From assembly GCA_964059195.1 (NCBI GenBank), contig CAXKWD010000007.1:25865023-25929022 (forward strand): 64,000 nucleotides of DNA, given 5' to 3'. Under the pieces are notes generated by a model. That model was not told where the DNA came from and ran no database searches. It saw only the letters and a program-made list of their open reading frames with translations. Source of the stretch: Ectobius pallidus (Eukaryota; Arthropoda; Insecta; Blattodea; Ectobiidae). The position numbers were made by a program, and so were the translations under genes. Positions 1 through 11,929 of the stretch are shown one piece after another. How positions within the stretch are numbered: position 1 is the stretch's first letter; every line of letters begins with the position of its first letter.

Positions 1-62
1 GTTTCTTTGGCATTCCTAGACACAAAACACCGAATCACTTTGACGTCTAAGATGGTCACTCC

Positions 63-293
63 TCAGTTGGCAGAGCGATTCAGCACCACACCTCTTATTA
101 CCATTCTACCATTACTTGACCTACAGTCCCATCTGAAATGACCAGGCTTTCCGCAACCATAACAGACTAACCTTGTGTCGCCCCTACTTCTACGAGAATC
201 ACTGTTACTAATTTCCTCTCTAGGTCTATCAAACTGCACACTTCTTGAATCACCGTTAATCACCTGCAGTGAATCTGAGTATAAGTATAGCAC
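63..293 (-). pseudogene. Retroelement gag-like CCHC zinc-knuckle fragment
   Basis: The minus strand encodes a 76-residue open stretch with a zinc knuckle, CYGCGKPGHFRWDC (C-x2-C-x4-H-x4-C), preceded by an Arg/Ser/Asp-rich segment. Such knuckles bind nucleic acid in the nucleocapsid part of LTR-retrotransposon Gag proteins. The frame meets a stop just after the knuckle and then reads on towards position 1 in the same frame, so the piece is a broken fragment cut by the window edge. It lies downstream, on the same strand, of an RTE-type reverse transcriptase fragment. In an LTR element Gag precedes RT, so the two pieces are probably unrelated insertions. The parent family is not clear. Confidence 0.5.
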
Positions 294-294
294 T

Positions 295-657
295 TATTTG
301 TCCCCTCAGGGCATTGGCCTCTTCCAGATGGTTTGTCATGAGTTTTGTCTTGGTGGCATTCATTTTAAGACTTGCTTTTTCGCTGATCTCTTTTACTTCT
401 ATTAAGTATTCTTGCACCTCCTCTTTGGTGTTAGTAAGTAGCACAATGTCCAAAAATCTTAAATTGGACAGTTTGACCCCATCAATGTTGACACCATAGT
501 TCCCTTTAATGCTTCTGAATATTTCTTCCAAAAGACATATAAAGAGTTTGGGTGAGATTACGTCTCCTTGCCTAACTCGTCTTTGCAATTGGAACTCCCT
601 TCCTTGTCTCTCCATTTGTATGTGGGCCATGATGTTGCTGTACATTTTTGCTAGCAT
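295..657 (-). pseudogene. RTE-type non-LTR reverse transcriptase fragment
   Basis: The minus-strand reading contains the RT block VRQGDVISPKLFICLLEEIF and then NLRFLDIVLLTNTKEEVQ, which matches the RQGD-x-SP and F-[AV]DD-I-L blocks of RTE/BovB-type non-LTR retrotransposons. The catalytic FADDI motif is altered to FLDI, so a key aspartate region is damaged. Only about 120 residues of a roughly 1,000-residue polyprotein are present, without endonuclease or C-terminus. The downstream end merges near position 295 with an unrelated CCHC fragment. It is a dead fragment. Confidence 0.65.
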
Positions 658-729
658 TCTAATATATTTCTCTTCTGCTCCCTATGATTGTAGTGCTGAT
701 AATAGTGGTACATGTTCCACTTGAAGATG

Positions 730-1590
730 TCTGTTAGAACTATCACCACTTCTTGCCCTCCCATTTTTAGAATTTCATTTTATATCTATCTCCTCCTGGA
801 GCTTTCTCATGTTTCATGTCTGAAACTGATCGCAATTCTACAAATGATTTAAATTTAGTTTGAAACGCTACCTGACTTCTCGTTTCAGGCGCCATTCCTT
901 CTAAAATGCTCTGATTGATCTCATGTTCAGGGTGGAAAACAGCAGCCTAAGCATGAATAGATCTGACAAATTTAGAAAGTAGCTCTCCAATATTTTGTGC
1001 TTGATGGAATAATTTATTTACTAGAGAAGCCTGGCTCTGACAGGGAAATACGTTTGTAAAATTTTCACATGGAACTCAGTCAAGTCCAAGTCCAGAATTA
1101 ACAGTTTCCAAAGCAAGATCCTTCAAAGACCCAGATAACTGTGAGAAAATGTAAACTAGTAGCTATTATCTCCCAAACCAAAGATGTAAACAGTTTCTTA
1201 GCAACAATATGTTCTCATAGGCTTCATTATTGTAAAACTCGGCTATTTCATGGCTTGACTTCTAATAAACTAATGTTTTTATGACAAAATGAACACAATA
1301 GGGATCGCTTTACTGAAACACCCTTTTATAACAATATTTGGAGGTAGAATTGTTACTGTGAAGCCAGTAGCTTAGTCCTATGGATGGTAGCTGCTATCAT
1401 ATCAGTATCCTTCCCATCCACCAATATTGTTTTCTGGGTGTCTGATATCTGTTATATTTCTTAGAAATTAAAGAAAAGAAAGGTTCATGAGGAGTGAAAA
1501 TAGGATCACTGAGGCTAAAATCATCCCTTATGCATGCAAAAACATACTGTTAGTTAGGTCGTTACTTCACCATGAAGGGACTAGGCCTAC
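730..1590. other. AT-rich DNA, no gene seen
   Basis: No coding signal, RNA gene or clear repeat structure was seen. The first 150 bases may belong to the RT fragment to the left, but no motif supports that. Confidence 0.4.
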
Positions 1591-1599
1591 CATCCGACC

Positions 1600-1845
1600 A
1601 CTGCATCATCTACCATAGGTAGATGGCAGGATTGGGGGCATTTGGTAGCATGCCGACACCCACGGTCGTTAATGGTGGTTTCCATGACCGGAGCCGTTAC
1701 TTCTCTATCAAGTAGCTCCTCAGTTTGAATCACGGGGCTGAGTGCACCCAGTTCCAGACCTCCCTACCTCAGAGAAATCTGAAGAGGTACCAGGGATCGA
1801 ACCCAGACTGACAGATATGTAGTCATCGACCATGCCAGCAATCAC
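1600..1845 (-). mobile_element. tRNA-derived SINE (minus strand)
   Basis: On the minus strand positions 1803-1793 read GGTTCGATCCC, a match to the RNA polymerase III B box (GGTTCGANNCC). The surrounding 250 bp differ in composition from the AT-rich flanks (balanced GC). tRNA-derived SINEs have this layout. The A box and target-site duplication were not resolved, so the limits are approximate. Confidence 0.45.
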
Positions 1846-2179
1846 TTCAACATGTACATAATGTACAATTAAAACACCATAAGGAGCAAATGTTTTAGTT
1901 TTACCTTAGCTGTGTGGTAAATTTGCTTGTCTTTCTCTTCTCTCTTCCCACCAACTACGAGTTTGAAATTTCTGACCCATGGCTAGGCTGAAAGCATGCA
2001 GTGATCTGTGCATGATATCAAACCAATCCAAATAGTAATCGGGTGTAAAATAGCTATGGTTACAATTCAACGGAAGTCAGTAAGTTAAATAACAAAATAA
2101 GTGTTCTACTTTTTTGCATTTCAAGAATTATCCTGTAGGCGTAGATTACACAGTCTTCTGCCTGCAGTCTTTCTAATAT

Positions 2180-2280
2180 GAGGTAAATTACAACCCCTCA
2201 ATATAACAATAACCCTCATATAACAATACAAACTGCTAGGGCCCACAACTATCGTTATACTGAGGTATGACTGTAGTTGA
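2180..2280 (-). repeat. Tigger/pogo-like terminal remnant
   Basis: Read on the minus strand, about 2274-2220 starts with a CAGTCATACCTCAGTATAAC-type sequence, similar in style to the ends of Tigger/pogo DNA transposons. No partner inverted end or transposase is visible. Family assignment is by resemblance only. Confidence 0.3.
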
Positions 2281-2733
2281 CATGTACCTGCACGGTGTGT
2301 TCACTGCAAGTTGCAAATTCTTCTTTCTTAGTTTTTTCTCTGCATGTTTTTTCCATCTATTATGACAACCTATTTACGTTCCTTTTTTTCTGGTTTTCAT
2401 TTTGGGCCCTCTAGGACTTTGGGTCCTCCACATCATTGGGTCTGTGGGGCCTCAGTTACGCCACTAGTAATAATAAAGTGAGATCTCTGCAAAACTAATT
2501 TTACTAGATTAAATTATATTCTATTATTACTAAACTGGTTGTTTCATTCCTTTGATGAACAAGATAATATGAAATTGTTAGGTAAATGTGCAAAATCTTC
2601 AGTTAAAACAAAAGGAATGAGAGAGAATGTTGAAACAGTATTATGATATAATAAATTACATTGGTAATTTAAAAGTCATCTCCAAAAGCACTTCAGACCT
2701 TCAGTTGGTGCAAACCTTTTTCCTTTCTGGTTC

Positions 2734-3460
2734 ATTGTAGTTAAATGGTAAATCATATAAAACGGATATAACCAACAGTACCGGATTTAGAGAGATCTAA
2801 AAGTTTGGTACTATAGAATTTTGACATACTTTCATTGGTTATACCGCACATAGAGCTAGAGTTTTTAGTTCAGGTAAATTTTGTACATTTTCCAATCATT
2901 ATGTAATTTTGTCACACATTTGTAGGACAAATCATAAAATTTGGCAGGAATATTAGACACATTTAACTTCCATAAGAGTGCAAAATTGGATTAGTCTTGT
3001 TGCCTTATATGTAAAGGAATGTGTGAAGAATAAATAGCCAGAAAACAAACTAAATAAATACCACAAGAACCAGAAAACGAGTCTTTTACAGTGACTATTC
3101 CACTCATACGCCGTGTGTTTGATATTGACCAATAACGTTTAGCAATTCCTCGGATATAGACCAATCACGATCGTTTATCTTATAAAATGGTTGCTATTAA
3201 TATGAGGATGTGATTTTATCTGATAAATCATCAGCTTGTTACTGGACACGTAAGGCATCAACATGCAGTGATCAATATGTCACATGCTGCCATTAAGCTG
3301 CACGAAAACAAATTATTGTATAGAATATAACTTGTTTGGAAATTGAAATAATATAAATGTACATTGATTAAAAACCCAATTTTGATTCAGTGCAAGCCAG
3401 TTGGTGTGCTTTTATTCTGTTCTGCTGTTAGCTTATCTGAATCAAGTTAACTGGGTCATT
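2734..3460 (+). repeat. Interspersed repeat family R1, copy 1
   Basis: This copy shares long near-identical stretches with 8370-10330 (interrupted) and 10976-11585. Shared landmarks include ATAAAACGGATATAACCAAC (2758-2777), CTCGGATATAGACCAATCA and a TATAAAATGG box near 3182 preceded by two CCAAT-type motifs. The order CCAAT, CCAAT, TATA resembles a polymerase II promoter, so the family may be an LTR or promoter-bearing DNA element. No terminal repeats or coding region were found. Copy 1 stops matching copy 3 near 3460. Confidence 0.6.
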
Positions 3461-4023
3461 CTCCAAAAAAGGGCAGATTTCAATGCTAGAATTTTTTTAA
3501 ATTTATTTTTTATTTTGGGCCATGTAATTTTTTTTTATGTAATATTTCTTTCTGCAGAGTACTACGAGGTACTAGTCCTACTTACCGAGTGGTATTTTGC
3601 ATTAAATTAACAAGGTTAGAAAATGGCGCATTCATGGAGATGAGGAAATAGTAAGAAATAGTAATTATATAGAAGTGAGAATTAGATTAAATTGACTGTA
3701 TTAAAGTTTATCAAGAAAAAGAAAAGGGGAAATAAACAGGATGCCATCCTACATCACAAGAATAATAAGAAGAAGAAGATGAAAAAGAACAATATTTATT
3801 ACCATAAAAATGGATTAACACACAACTTTTTACTTATTTTTATCTATGTTAAAATAGATTATCACCTTCAAATCAAAACTTTAAATCAAAACATGATATA
3901 TTGTCATAAACTATTAGGCTATACCAGTGTCTTCTTTAAACAAAAATAATAAATGCAGACAGTTAAATATGTTATCAATTACAACATTAATTACACCTCC
4001 ATGGATAGGAGTCAGGAGTAACA

Positions 4024-4396
4024 GTAACGGAGGTGAGGGTAACGGAGGTGAGATTTTTCTCTAATGTGTCAAACAGCTCGAGAACATTTGAGGTTAGAAA
4101 ATCTCAGTTCTAGAGTTTAACTTTGCATTCCTTATTATTATAATTTATAGCAAAAGTAAATATAAAAACATACAACTTTACCATTGGGTGTAGGTAACGG
4201 AGGTGAGAAAGTTCAATTACCAACTTTGCATTTAGCCCTATTACACAAACAAAACAAACATAAAAGCACACTGACAGCTTGGCTTTATATAAATGATAAG
4301 AAAACTGCTAAAAGTTGGAGTCCAAGGAAAATAGAAAGACTACAGTGCCATCTCTGTGGAAATAATTGAACTTTTATATTGTTTCACGGAGGTGAG
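4024..4396 (+). repeat. Dispersed 11-14 bp motif array (ACGGAGGTGAG)
   Basis: ACGGAGGTGAG occurs four times. The first two copies are 15 bp apart, and the next two follow at 155 and 189 bp. The sequence between copies is not obviously repeated. The block could belong to an unidentified transposon; a related motif array sits at 58347-58736. Confidence 0.6.
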
Positions 4397-5305
4397 CTTT
4401 CACTTTGGGACAGGCATGTTTAGTGCAAAAAATTGTCTTTACAAAATGATTATTTTGTTTTCAGTTACTAATGACTCATTTTTTTAACTGTTTGTTCTTG
4501 TTATAACACTAAAATGGAATAAAAATTAAAGTCTGTTGAATTATGAAAGAATGAAAACGACAAGTCAGGCATTGGGACATGACACAGAGGTAGAGGTGTA
4601 CAAATCTCAATTTTAGCTTGCCCATACCCGCTTGAACGCCAGGCAAGGAAGTTGCCAGCGTCGGGAAGCAGGCAGGTTTCTTTAAGCTTGGTGGGTCAGA
4701 TCAAACCCAACCTAGGCAAGCCAGAATAAGCTTGCGACATTCCTATCAGCTAAACAACTGTAGTTGCTAAGTGTAGGTAATTCTTTCTTGCTTTTCTACA
4801 TGCTGGTAGAAGAAATTCACCATGCAGATAAATAAAAGGTGGATAAAGTATTACAAATCGTTTTAGCATCTTAACACAATTATTATTTTTATTATTAGGT
4901 AGATTTCGAAGAAAAATTTACCTAATGACTTTCAAAAAATTTGTTCATATCTTTACGTTTCATGCCTCCCTAAGTACGAAACCACCGCCTGTTAAAAAAA
5001 TTGTGATATTTATATTTATATACAGTATATGTGTATATATATATATCTTTACACACTAGCGGCCATAATTTTCAAGATATTTGAATCAAATTTTATTATG
5101 TTATTTCTAGGCCCAATAGTTCAGACAAGTTCGTTAATGAGCAAAATTGGCGCAAGAGGGTGGTCGGGGGAGGGGGTTGAAATTTTAAAACATTTATATC
5201 TCGGCCCCTATGAAGTATAGAGGGAAACTTTGATTGAATAAATTAGAGTACTCCTTATGGAGTTCACAGTGACACCAACGATTCGGGGGTTTTGGGAGTA
5301 CGAGT

Positions 5306-5329
5306 GGGGGTGGGGGTGGGGGTATGGGG
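5306..5329 (+). other. Potential G-quadruplex
   Basis: Four runs of at least four G (5306-5310, 5312-5316, 5318-5322, 5326-5329) are separated by 1, 1 and 3 bases. This fits the standard intramolecular G-quadruplex pattern. It lies in DNA without a recognised gene. Confidence 0.6.
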
Positions 5330-5911
5330 ATGGAAATTCGAAATTTTCGAAACTACGTCTTGTGGGGTATCGTTGAAAAGCTCTTGATGAGTACTCTACA
5401 AATCAATAACTAGTTTCTTGATAGTTCTCATATAAGGCGAGATTTGAATGTTTGAAAAAGTTCTCTTTCCTCTTTTTTGCAGTTATTATTGCGGGTTTGT
5501 CATGCCAAGGCATGACAAGAATAACATCAAATTTTAATAATCCACCACCATTTCTGTCTGAAATTCAGAAAAAATAATGATGTGACGAAGGGGAAAAATA
5601 TTGAGCCTTAAGTGTTGAAGAGTATAAATATGACATTATTTCTGTGAGTTATGTGTGCATATAAAACCAAATGTAACTTGCACATGAAATTAAAACTCTA
5701 AGAATTACACACAGCACATTGTAATGTAGGATCATTAACAAATTTAAGATTCTTAACAAATATGTGATATGTGACGGACGGGACATGTCCAACAACCGTA
5801 TTCCATAAAATTATGTTCAACATCTTCAAGACAGATAACCCTAAACAGAACTACATTAGAACAAAAATGACACTTCAGTGAAAGACTAAATTACACAACA
5901 AATCCCCTTCT

Positions 5912-6421
5912 GTGATGTTTAGACAACTCCCTAACTTGAAACAAAAACTCGTTAAGCCCAAGCGCTTACAAGAAAGGCCTACATCCAATTCTGAACCTAA
6001 AGGCACTTTCCCATGCAATAGACCTACCTGCAAGACCTGCTCTATTCATCATCCAGCTGAAAACTTCAAAAGTTCAATCACCCATAGAGAGTATAAGATC
6101 CAGGGTCACCACACATGCAATTCCTCCAACATAGTGTATCAACTACAATGCAATCTATGCCTGGCCCAATACATAGGATTAACCACTGAAACTTTAAGAA
6201 AAAGAATGAATGGCCACAGGCATGACTGCAAAAGCAAAAATCCAGATAAACCTGTATCCAAACACACCATGGACCATGGGATATCATTTGAGGACTGTTT
6301 CACCATCAAAGTAATCAAAAGCCTCCCTGATAGCTGCAACCCCTCCCAACTCAGAAGGTGGGAACTGGCTCACCAGTGGATAACCAAATCCAGAAACCCC
6401 CCCAACCTCAACATCAGATAA
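5912..6421 (+). pseudogene. Penelope-like element C-terminal region with GIY-YIG endonuclease
   Basis: The 169-residue frame carries the cysteine cluster CNRPTCKTC (about residues 35-43) and then the GIY-YIG block VYQLQCNLCLAQYIGLT (about residues 75-91), followed by LRKRMNGHRHDC. In Penelope-like elements the GIY-YIG nuclease lies C-terminal to the reverse transcriptase and nicks target DNA. The reverse transcriptase is absent, so the copy is 5'-truncated as is common for these retroelements. The start shown is only the first in-frame Met. A poor hammerhead-like segment follows at 6508-6552. Confidence 0.75.
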
Positions 6422-6507
6422 CACCTTTTCCCTCCTGGCCAGAGAACATAGGATGCCATTCTTGGCTAGGTTGGCAACCCTACACTTTCTCTTCAAGCTC
6501 CATTCTC

Positions 6508-6552
6508 TAAGTGATTGACAAAGGGCAAAGTTTGTCCGAAAATTTTCGTTTT
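6508..6552 (+). ncRNA. Degenerate hammerhead-like segment downstream of the Penelope-like ORF
   Basis: A 6-bp stem (GACAAA/TTTGTC) with an 8-nt loop is followed by CGAAAATTTTC, that is, GAAA plus a self-complementary AAATTT and a C at the cleavage position. The 5' core reads GTGATTGA rather than CTGANGA, so activity is unlikely. Position right after a GIY-YIG ORF agrees with published hammerhead motifs in Penelope-like elements. Weak call. Confidence 0.3.
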
Positions 6553-6659
6553 TATTGTTATTTTTATGTGTTTCTATGATACCAGAGCCAGCACCAATTG
6601 AAGACCAGCTTCTCCTGCCAATTGGTAAGTTCTCTGGCACCTTCCTCTCCTTTTTATAT

Positions 6660-8369
6660 CTTTTTCATGCTAAATTACACAACAGAAATACAATCTACTT
6701 TAAAAGTCATCCAGAGCCAACCTGACAACCTACTATGTACCACTACCACCCAATGACTACTACCTTCCTAAGTTGATGGTGATATACTAAAGAAAAAAAT
6801 ATTTTTAAAATGTTTCTTCCCCTTTACATGAGAATTCAGTATCTTAGGATTTCACTACAGCTGCTCACAGCAAAGATTTCAAGAATTTTAAATTTCACTC
6901 ATAGGCTCACTCACTCATGGAATGGATGTAGTGCACTCACGCAATCGAAACTGTAGTCAGATGCAGCAGTGTGAGAGATACAGTATTATAGTCAAAGACT
7001 ACCATTGTACATAGGCCTACCTTTAAGTTTTCAAATGACAAACGTTTTATTTCATGGCGAATCTCATGCGAGGATTGCCAAAATGTTGCCTGGTCATGAC
7101 ACTACACCCCTCTACTCTTTCAGCATCATTCATTTTGTTGTCTCAGATGAATGTGACCCATATCGGATATGGTATTTTACTACAAGAAAACAGCTTTCAG
7201 AAATTCTCAACATAAGTAGTTTTCAAGTAATTTTACGCTGAATAATTTTGGTTTCGAGTCACACCCCTATCAGAAAGATTTCAAAAGTTTATGTAGACCT
7301 ACTTACTAAATTACTGTTGTACGTTGCAGAGTCTATTATTTTGTTTTGATTCTTTGTAAGTTAGGGTATGAACTGTAAATTATTTTATTCTAGTCTTTCA
7401 GACATTTTCTAAACATTTGATGGAATTCAGTCATTTGCATCGTTAAACATCATGCCTGTGACAATGGAATTTCCCACAGGTAGAAAAGCTGCCAATTTTT
7501 ACAAACCATTATTATGAAGTCTGCTCTGGAGGAACCTTAAAAATGTGTCATTATCACTTAATTAGTAAAGTATTTATTAAATTTGATTTTAAAACATTTT
7601 AAGTATTTATTGGAAAAACAAGTGTTTATTTAATTAAAAAGAAGTAATAACTGATCAGTAATCAGTAAGCTCCAAGTAATTACTAGTGTTTTATTCAGTT
7701 CTTTCTCTGACTGATGCAAGTAAAAGAGTCTAAATGTAGGACATTATAGGAAAAATGTTAAATGTAAATACATTAGTTGAAACCCCAGAAGTCACTTTAT
7801 GGTAGCAATGCATTGAGTACATGTAGACCCATTCAGATAGAAAAGTCGCATGTCCTTTAGTTTCTTAGCTTTGTAAAGCAGGATGAATTAGAGATATCCC
7901 ACATCACTCGATGTTGGCAATTCTATTTGTGATGTTCAACTGGAGAAATGTCACATGTCCATGACTTTCAAATTTGATTTTCTACTATACATTTTGTTTT
8001 CACTTCAAATATCGCTTATCAGTTATCACCCAGGCAAAGAAAAGCATTTAAGCAGGGGTGCTCACTAGGGTGGGGTTAAGATGCAGAATGCGTCATCAAA
8101 ATTTCTGGGAAAGGGCTGAAAATTGTTGCTAAATTAGCATTTTATATGTTAAAAATAAAAATGAACAAGTTTTATAACTTCCAAAGGTAATGAAGATTCA
8201 TTTGTTATTGCACTATTTGCAAGGTTTGTTACTTTTCATGAAGGTGGGGTGATATGAAATTAGAAGGGATTACTTTTAATGAAACTTGGGGGTGAGTCAT
8301 GAAGCATGGGTACCCCTGATTTAAGTGTATGCTTTTTTCTGTTTTCGAAATAAGCAGTTTTTGTTCTTT
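6660..8369. other. AT-rich DNA, nothing recognised
   Basis: No gene, RNA gene, inverted-repeat element or tandem array was recognised. The only open frames are short and have no motif. Confidence 0.4.
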
Positions 8370-8414
8370 GTAGCTAAATGCTAAGTCATATAAAACGGAT
8401 ATAACCAACAGTAC

Positions 8415-9415
8415 CAGTGGCGGCTCGTGGCCGGAAAATTAGGTGAAGAGAAAAAATGCCACATGCTTATGTTAATAACGGAATTCACCCAATACCGGCT
8501 CGTGGCTCAAAACGAGGGTGTGCTGCAAATATCATTTCATACAGCAAACTTAAAATATTTTTAAAAATTATTAGTAGGCCTATCTAAACTGCTCGTCTCT
8601 TAATCCATCTCTGGGAACTCTCACGCGATTATTTTTTTTCCTAATTTCTCTCGTCTCGTCGAACGTTGTGTGAGTTGTGTGACGAGAGAAAATAGCACAA
8701 AAGTAATAATAATAATAACAATAATAATAATAATAATGATAGTAATAATGATAATAATAATAGTAATAATAACAACAATAATAATAATAATAATTAGGGC
8801 AGGGCAAATCGTGTGAGAGTTCCCCGGAAATGGAATAAGAGACGAGAAAATGTATTTTTAATAATCGAGGTAGAGGAAGTCGCTTAGTGTTCCCAGTGCG
8901 ACAGAATACTTAATCGGGGTTGTGGAATCCGGGTTTTTCTGAATTTAACACATTCGAATTTGGCGGCGTTAGACCGTCAGACGGTGGAAGATCTAACGTG
9001 CCCACCTCTTTCTCTGAGCTGACCGTGTGAGGTGCTGGCGCGGCGAAGAAAATGCCTGAACAGGGGGGACTGCTTCATGGGTAGTCTGTTCTTGTCACCT
9101 AGCAGACGTGGGATAAGCGAGAAAACTGCTGCTTGCCATCCTCATTTTTTATTTGAACAGACTACCCATGCAACGGAGGGCGTGGTTTCCAGTACACCTT
9201 CACACGGCCGACTTGAAGCATGCTGCCCTCTCAGGATCTCAGTGTCTCCTAGCTTTGCCACCAGGTGGTGGCGTGGCGGGCAATTCAAAAATACAGATAC
9301 ATTTATAGTAAAAACCAATTCGTGACATGGAAAATAAACTTTAAAAATACGTATTGTAAAGGGAAAATACTGGTGAAGTGCTACTTCACCTACTTCCCCT
9401 GAATAGCCGCCACTG
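8415..9415. mobile_element. Non-autonomous hAT transposon
   Basis: The 1,001-bp insertion begins CAGTGGCGGCT and ends AGCCGCCACTG, an exact 11-bp terminal inverted repeat. It is flanked by the 8-bp target duplication AACAGTAC (8407-8414 and 9416-9423). An 8-bp duplication and a CAGTG-type end are hallmarks of the hAT superfamily. No transposase is present. Inside are an AAT microsatellite (8703-8795) and a 16-bp inverted pair (about 9077-9092 and 9155-9170). The uninterrupted R1 copy at 2734 gives the empty site. Confidence 0.9.
8703..8795 (+). repeat. AAT-type microsatellite
   Basis: Imperfect AAT repeats with GAT, AGT and ACA interruptions lie inside the hAT element at 8415-9415. Confidence 0.9.
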
Positions 9416-10330
9416 AACAGTACCGGATTTTGAGAGATCTATAAGTTTGGTACTATAGGATTTTGTCATACTTCCATTGGTTGTACCCTACATAGAGCTA
9501 GAGTTTTTACTTCAGGTAAATTTTGTACATTTTCCATACATTATGTAATTTGGTGACACTTTTGTAGGACAAAGCATAAAATTTGGCAGGAATATCAGGC
9601 TCCAACTTCCATAAGATTGCAAAATTTGATTAGTCTTGTTGCCCTGTATGTAAAAGAATGTGTGAAGACTAAATAGCCACAAAACAAACTAAATAAATAA
9701 CACAACAACCAGAAAATGAGTCCTTTACAGTGACTACTCCACTCATACGCAGCGTGGTTGATAATGATCAATTGCGTTTATCAATTCCTCGGATATAGAC
9801 CAATCACCATCATTTATCTTATAAAATGGTTGTATTAATATGAGGATGTGATTTTATCTGATAAATCATCAGCTTGTTACTGGACACGTATGGCATCAAT
9901 GTGCAGTGATTAATACATCACATGCTGCCATCACAGATTATTTTATACAACATAACTTATTTGGAAATTGAAATAATATAAATATACATTGATTAAAAAC
10001 ACAATTTCAATTTGCTGCAAGCCAGTTCATGTTCTTCTATTCTGTTCTGCTGTTAAGTATGTCTTATATGCACCATTGGTCAAATCATGGTAACTCAAAT
10101 TGATTCTTGGATGATTGATTCATAGTAGGCCGTGATCTCACAGTTGTTAGTTTTGTTTTTATATAACAAAGCACGGAAGTAATTATTATTTGTATAACCT
10201 GTTACATTTTTATTCATGGAATAGTTTTAATAAATCCAACTGGAGTTTACAAGTTTCGTCAGATAAATTAGCTCCTGCTGCGCAATTGCAAAACTATTGA
10301 TAAACTCGTAAACTCTCGTGGGATTAAGTA

Positions 10331-10975
10331 CGAAAATCATTGAACCATTTAATTGTAAGACACAGATAGATCTATCAGCCAGCAACTTGGAGTTGAATTG
10401 AAATAGGCACCAGTAGCAAAATTAAGTTGCAATAGTACTAAAGAATCTCACCTGAATGTGAAAACAGTGAGGATGTCACAAATAAACTTTCCTAGTGTAC
10501 CGTATTTATTGCATTCACCTTCCTTGTCTGCCAACTCTTACTTGAGTGTTGACTGCCATCGACCTTCCAACAGCTTCTAGTGATACGTTTGCAGAATATT
10601 GCTTTGTAAGATGAAAAGAAAGTTTGTTCCACCTAAAGCGAAATCCTGTTATACTTTCAAATGCACTTCATTGAAATGTGAATTTCGAAGCTGTAATGCA
10701 GAGTGATTGCAGATTGGATGAGGGAAACAGTAACTAACCATCCACTTTTCCTTTCTTACTCTCATCTTCTTGGTCCATATTCAATGCTGCTATCATGTTA
10801 TTCACATGAAATCCCATGCACACCTGTTGCTAGGAGAATACATCACCAAGTACATGCAAAAAGGGTCTAAGGAATAGCATACATTATTAACACTTGTACA
10901 GTCTGATGCAAACTCCTGTTATTCTTTACACAAGTGCTCCTAAATGAATTAGAATGATTTCTTATGACTAACTTA
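10331..10975. other. Unassigned DNA between R1 copies
   Basis: No feature could be supported here. An ATG-initiated frame of about 25 codons near 10612 has no recognisable motif. Confidence 0.3.
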
Positions 10976-11585
10976 TTCCACCCATATGCCACTTGTTTGA
11001 TATTGACCAATAATGTTCAGCAATCCCTCGGATATAGACCAATCATGATTGTTTATCTTGTAATATCCTTCCTCGGATCGCCAGGATGCAATTTTATCTG
11101 ATAAATCATGAGCTTGTTACTGGACATGTAAGGCATCAACATGAGATGATTAATATGTCCCATGCTGCCATTAAGAAGCACGAAAAGAGGTTATTTTATT
11201 CAACATAACTTTATTTGGGAATTGAAATAATATAAATGTCCGTTGATTAAAAACACAATTTCAATTTGGTACAAGCCAGTTCATGTGATTTTATTCTGTT
11301 CTGCGGTTGGCTTACCTGAATTAGATTAGCTATGTCTCTTATCACCATTGGTAGCATTGGTTATGACATGGTAACTCGAATCGATTCATAGATGATTGAT
11401 TCATAGTATGCTGTGATCTCCCAGCTGTTAGTTTTGTTTTTATATAACAAAGCATAAAAGTAATTATTATTGTATAATCCGTCACATTTTTATTCATGGA
11501 ATTATCTTAATAAATACAACTCGAGTTTATGAGTTTCATCAGGTAAATTCGATAAACCCGTAAACTCTCCAGTTGCATCGTACAG
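10976..11585 (+). repeat. Interspersed repeat family R1, copy 3
   Basis: This copy matches copies 1 and 2 over the CCAAT-type block and the region after it (GGATATAGACCAATCA, then the GATAAATCAT and GAAATAATATAAATG landmarks) but lacks the left part that contains ATAAAACGGATATAACC. It ends about 350 bp upstream of the putative first exon of the CRAL-TRIO gene. Confidence 0.55.
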
Positions 11586-11639
11586 TGCTTTACATGTGGG
11601 ATGAATAAACGCGATGTTAGTGATAGGTAGAACGAGGTT

Positions 11640-11700
11640 TGCAACATAAGTCTAGGTTTGTGATAGGTTAGGTTACGTTAGCCAAGGTTAGTTTAGTAGT
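11640..11700 (+). promoter_or_regulatory. GGTTAGGTTA-rich tract upstream of the gene
   Basis: The run GATAGGTTAGGTTACGTTAG and neighbouring GGTTAG motifs lie about 230-300 bp upstream of the putative first exon. TTAGG is the insect telomere repeat unit, and short GGTTAGGTTA tracts occur in insect intergenic DNA. A promoter role is only a guess from position. Confidence 0.25.
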
Positions 11701-11929
11701 GACAGGTGGTTCTAGTGGCAACACCATTGCCACCATCAACATCGTCAGATTGCCTACACTGTTTCATGATGAGGTCGATTCTGCACACCCTTCCCCTGTC
11801 AAGATCACCTGCTGAACCAGTACAAATTATGCCATTTTTAGGCTATTTAAGTGCTCACTTCTTTATAATTTTTATTTCATTTTGCAAATTTTTAAGAACA
11901 AACTGAGTTTATAACCTGCATGAATTCTA

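Larger units (their letters stand above)
3461..5900. other. AT-rich DNA with short motif repeats, no gene
   Basis: No convincing gene was found. The stretch holds four copies of a GTAACGGAGGTGAG-like motif (4024-4037, 4039-4052, 4194-4207, 4385-4396) and a G-rich run at 5306-5329; both are described separately. Open frames in the stretch are low-complexity (Lys/Asn-rich) and have no recognisable motif. Confidence 0.5.
8370..10330 (+). repeat. Interspersed repeat family R1, copy 2, split by a hAT element
   Basis: The segments 8370-8414 and 9416-10330 together match copy 1 at 2734-3460 and extend past its right end. The match is interrupted exactly by the inserted element 8415-9415. The TATA and CCAAT-type motifs of copy 1 are present near 9780-9830. 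The right part (about 10070-10270) also matches copy 3 at 11343-11550. Confidence 0.6.

Noticed and set aside
6078..6640. Minus-strand frames of 66-118 codons
   Set aside because: They are shadows of the GIY-YIG frame on the plus strand and lack motifs.
8580..8807. Open frame rich in Tyr on the minus strand
   Set aside because: It is the translation of the AAT microsatellite inside the hAT element.
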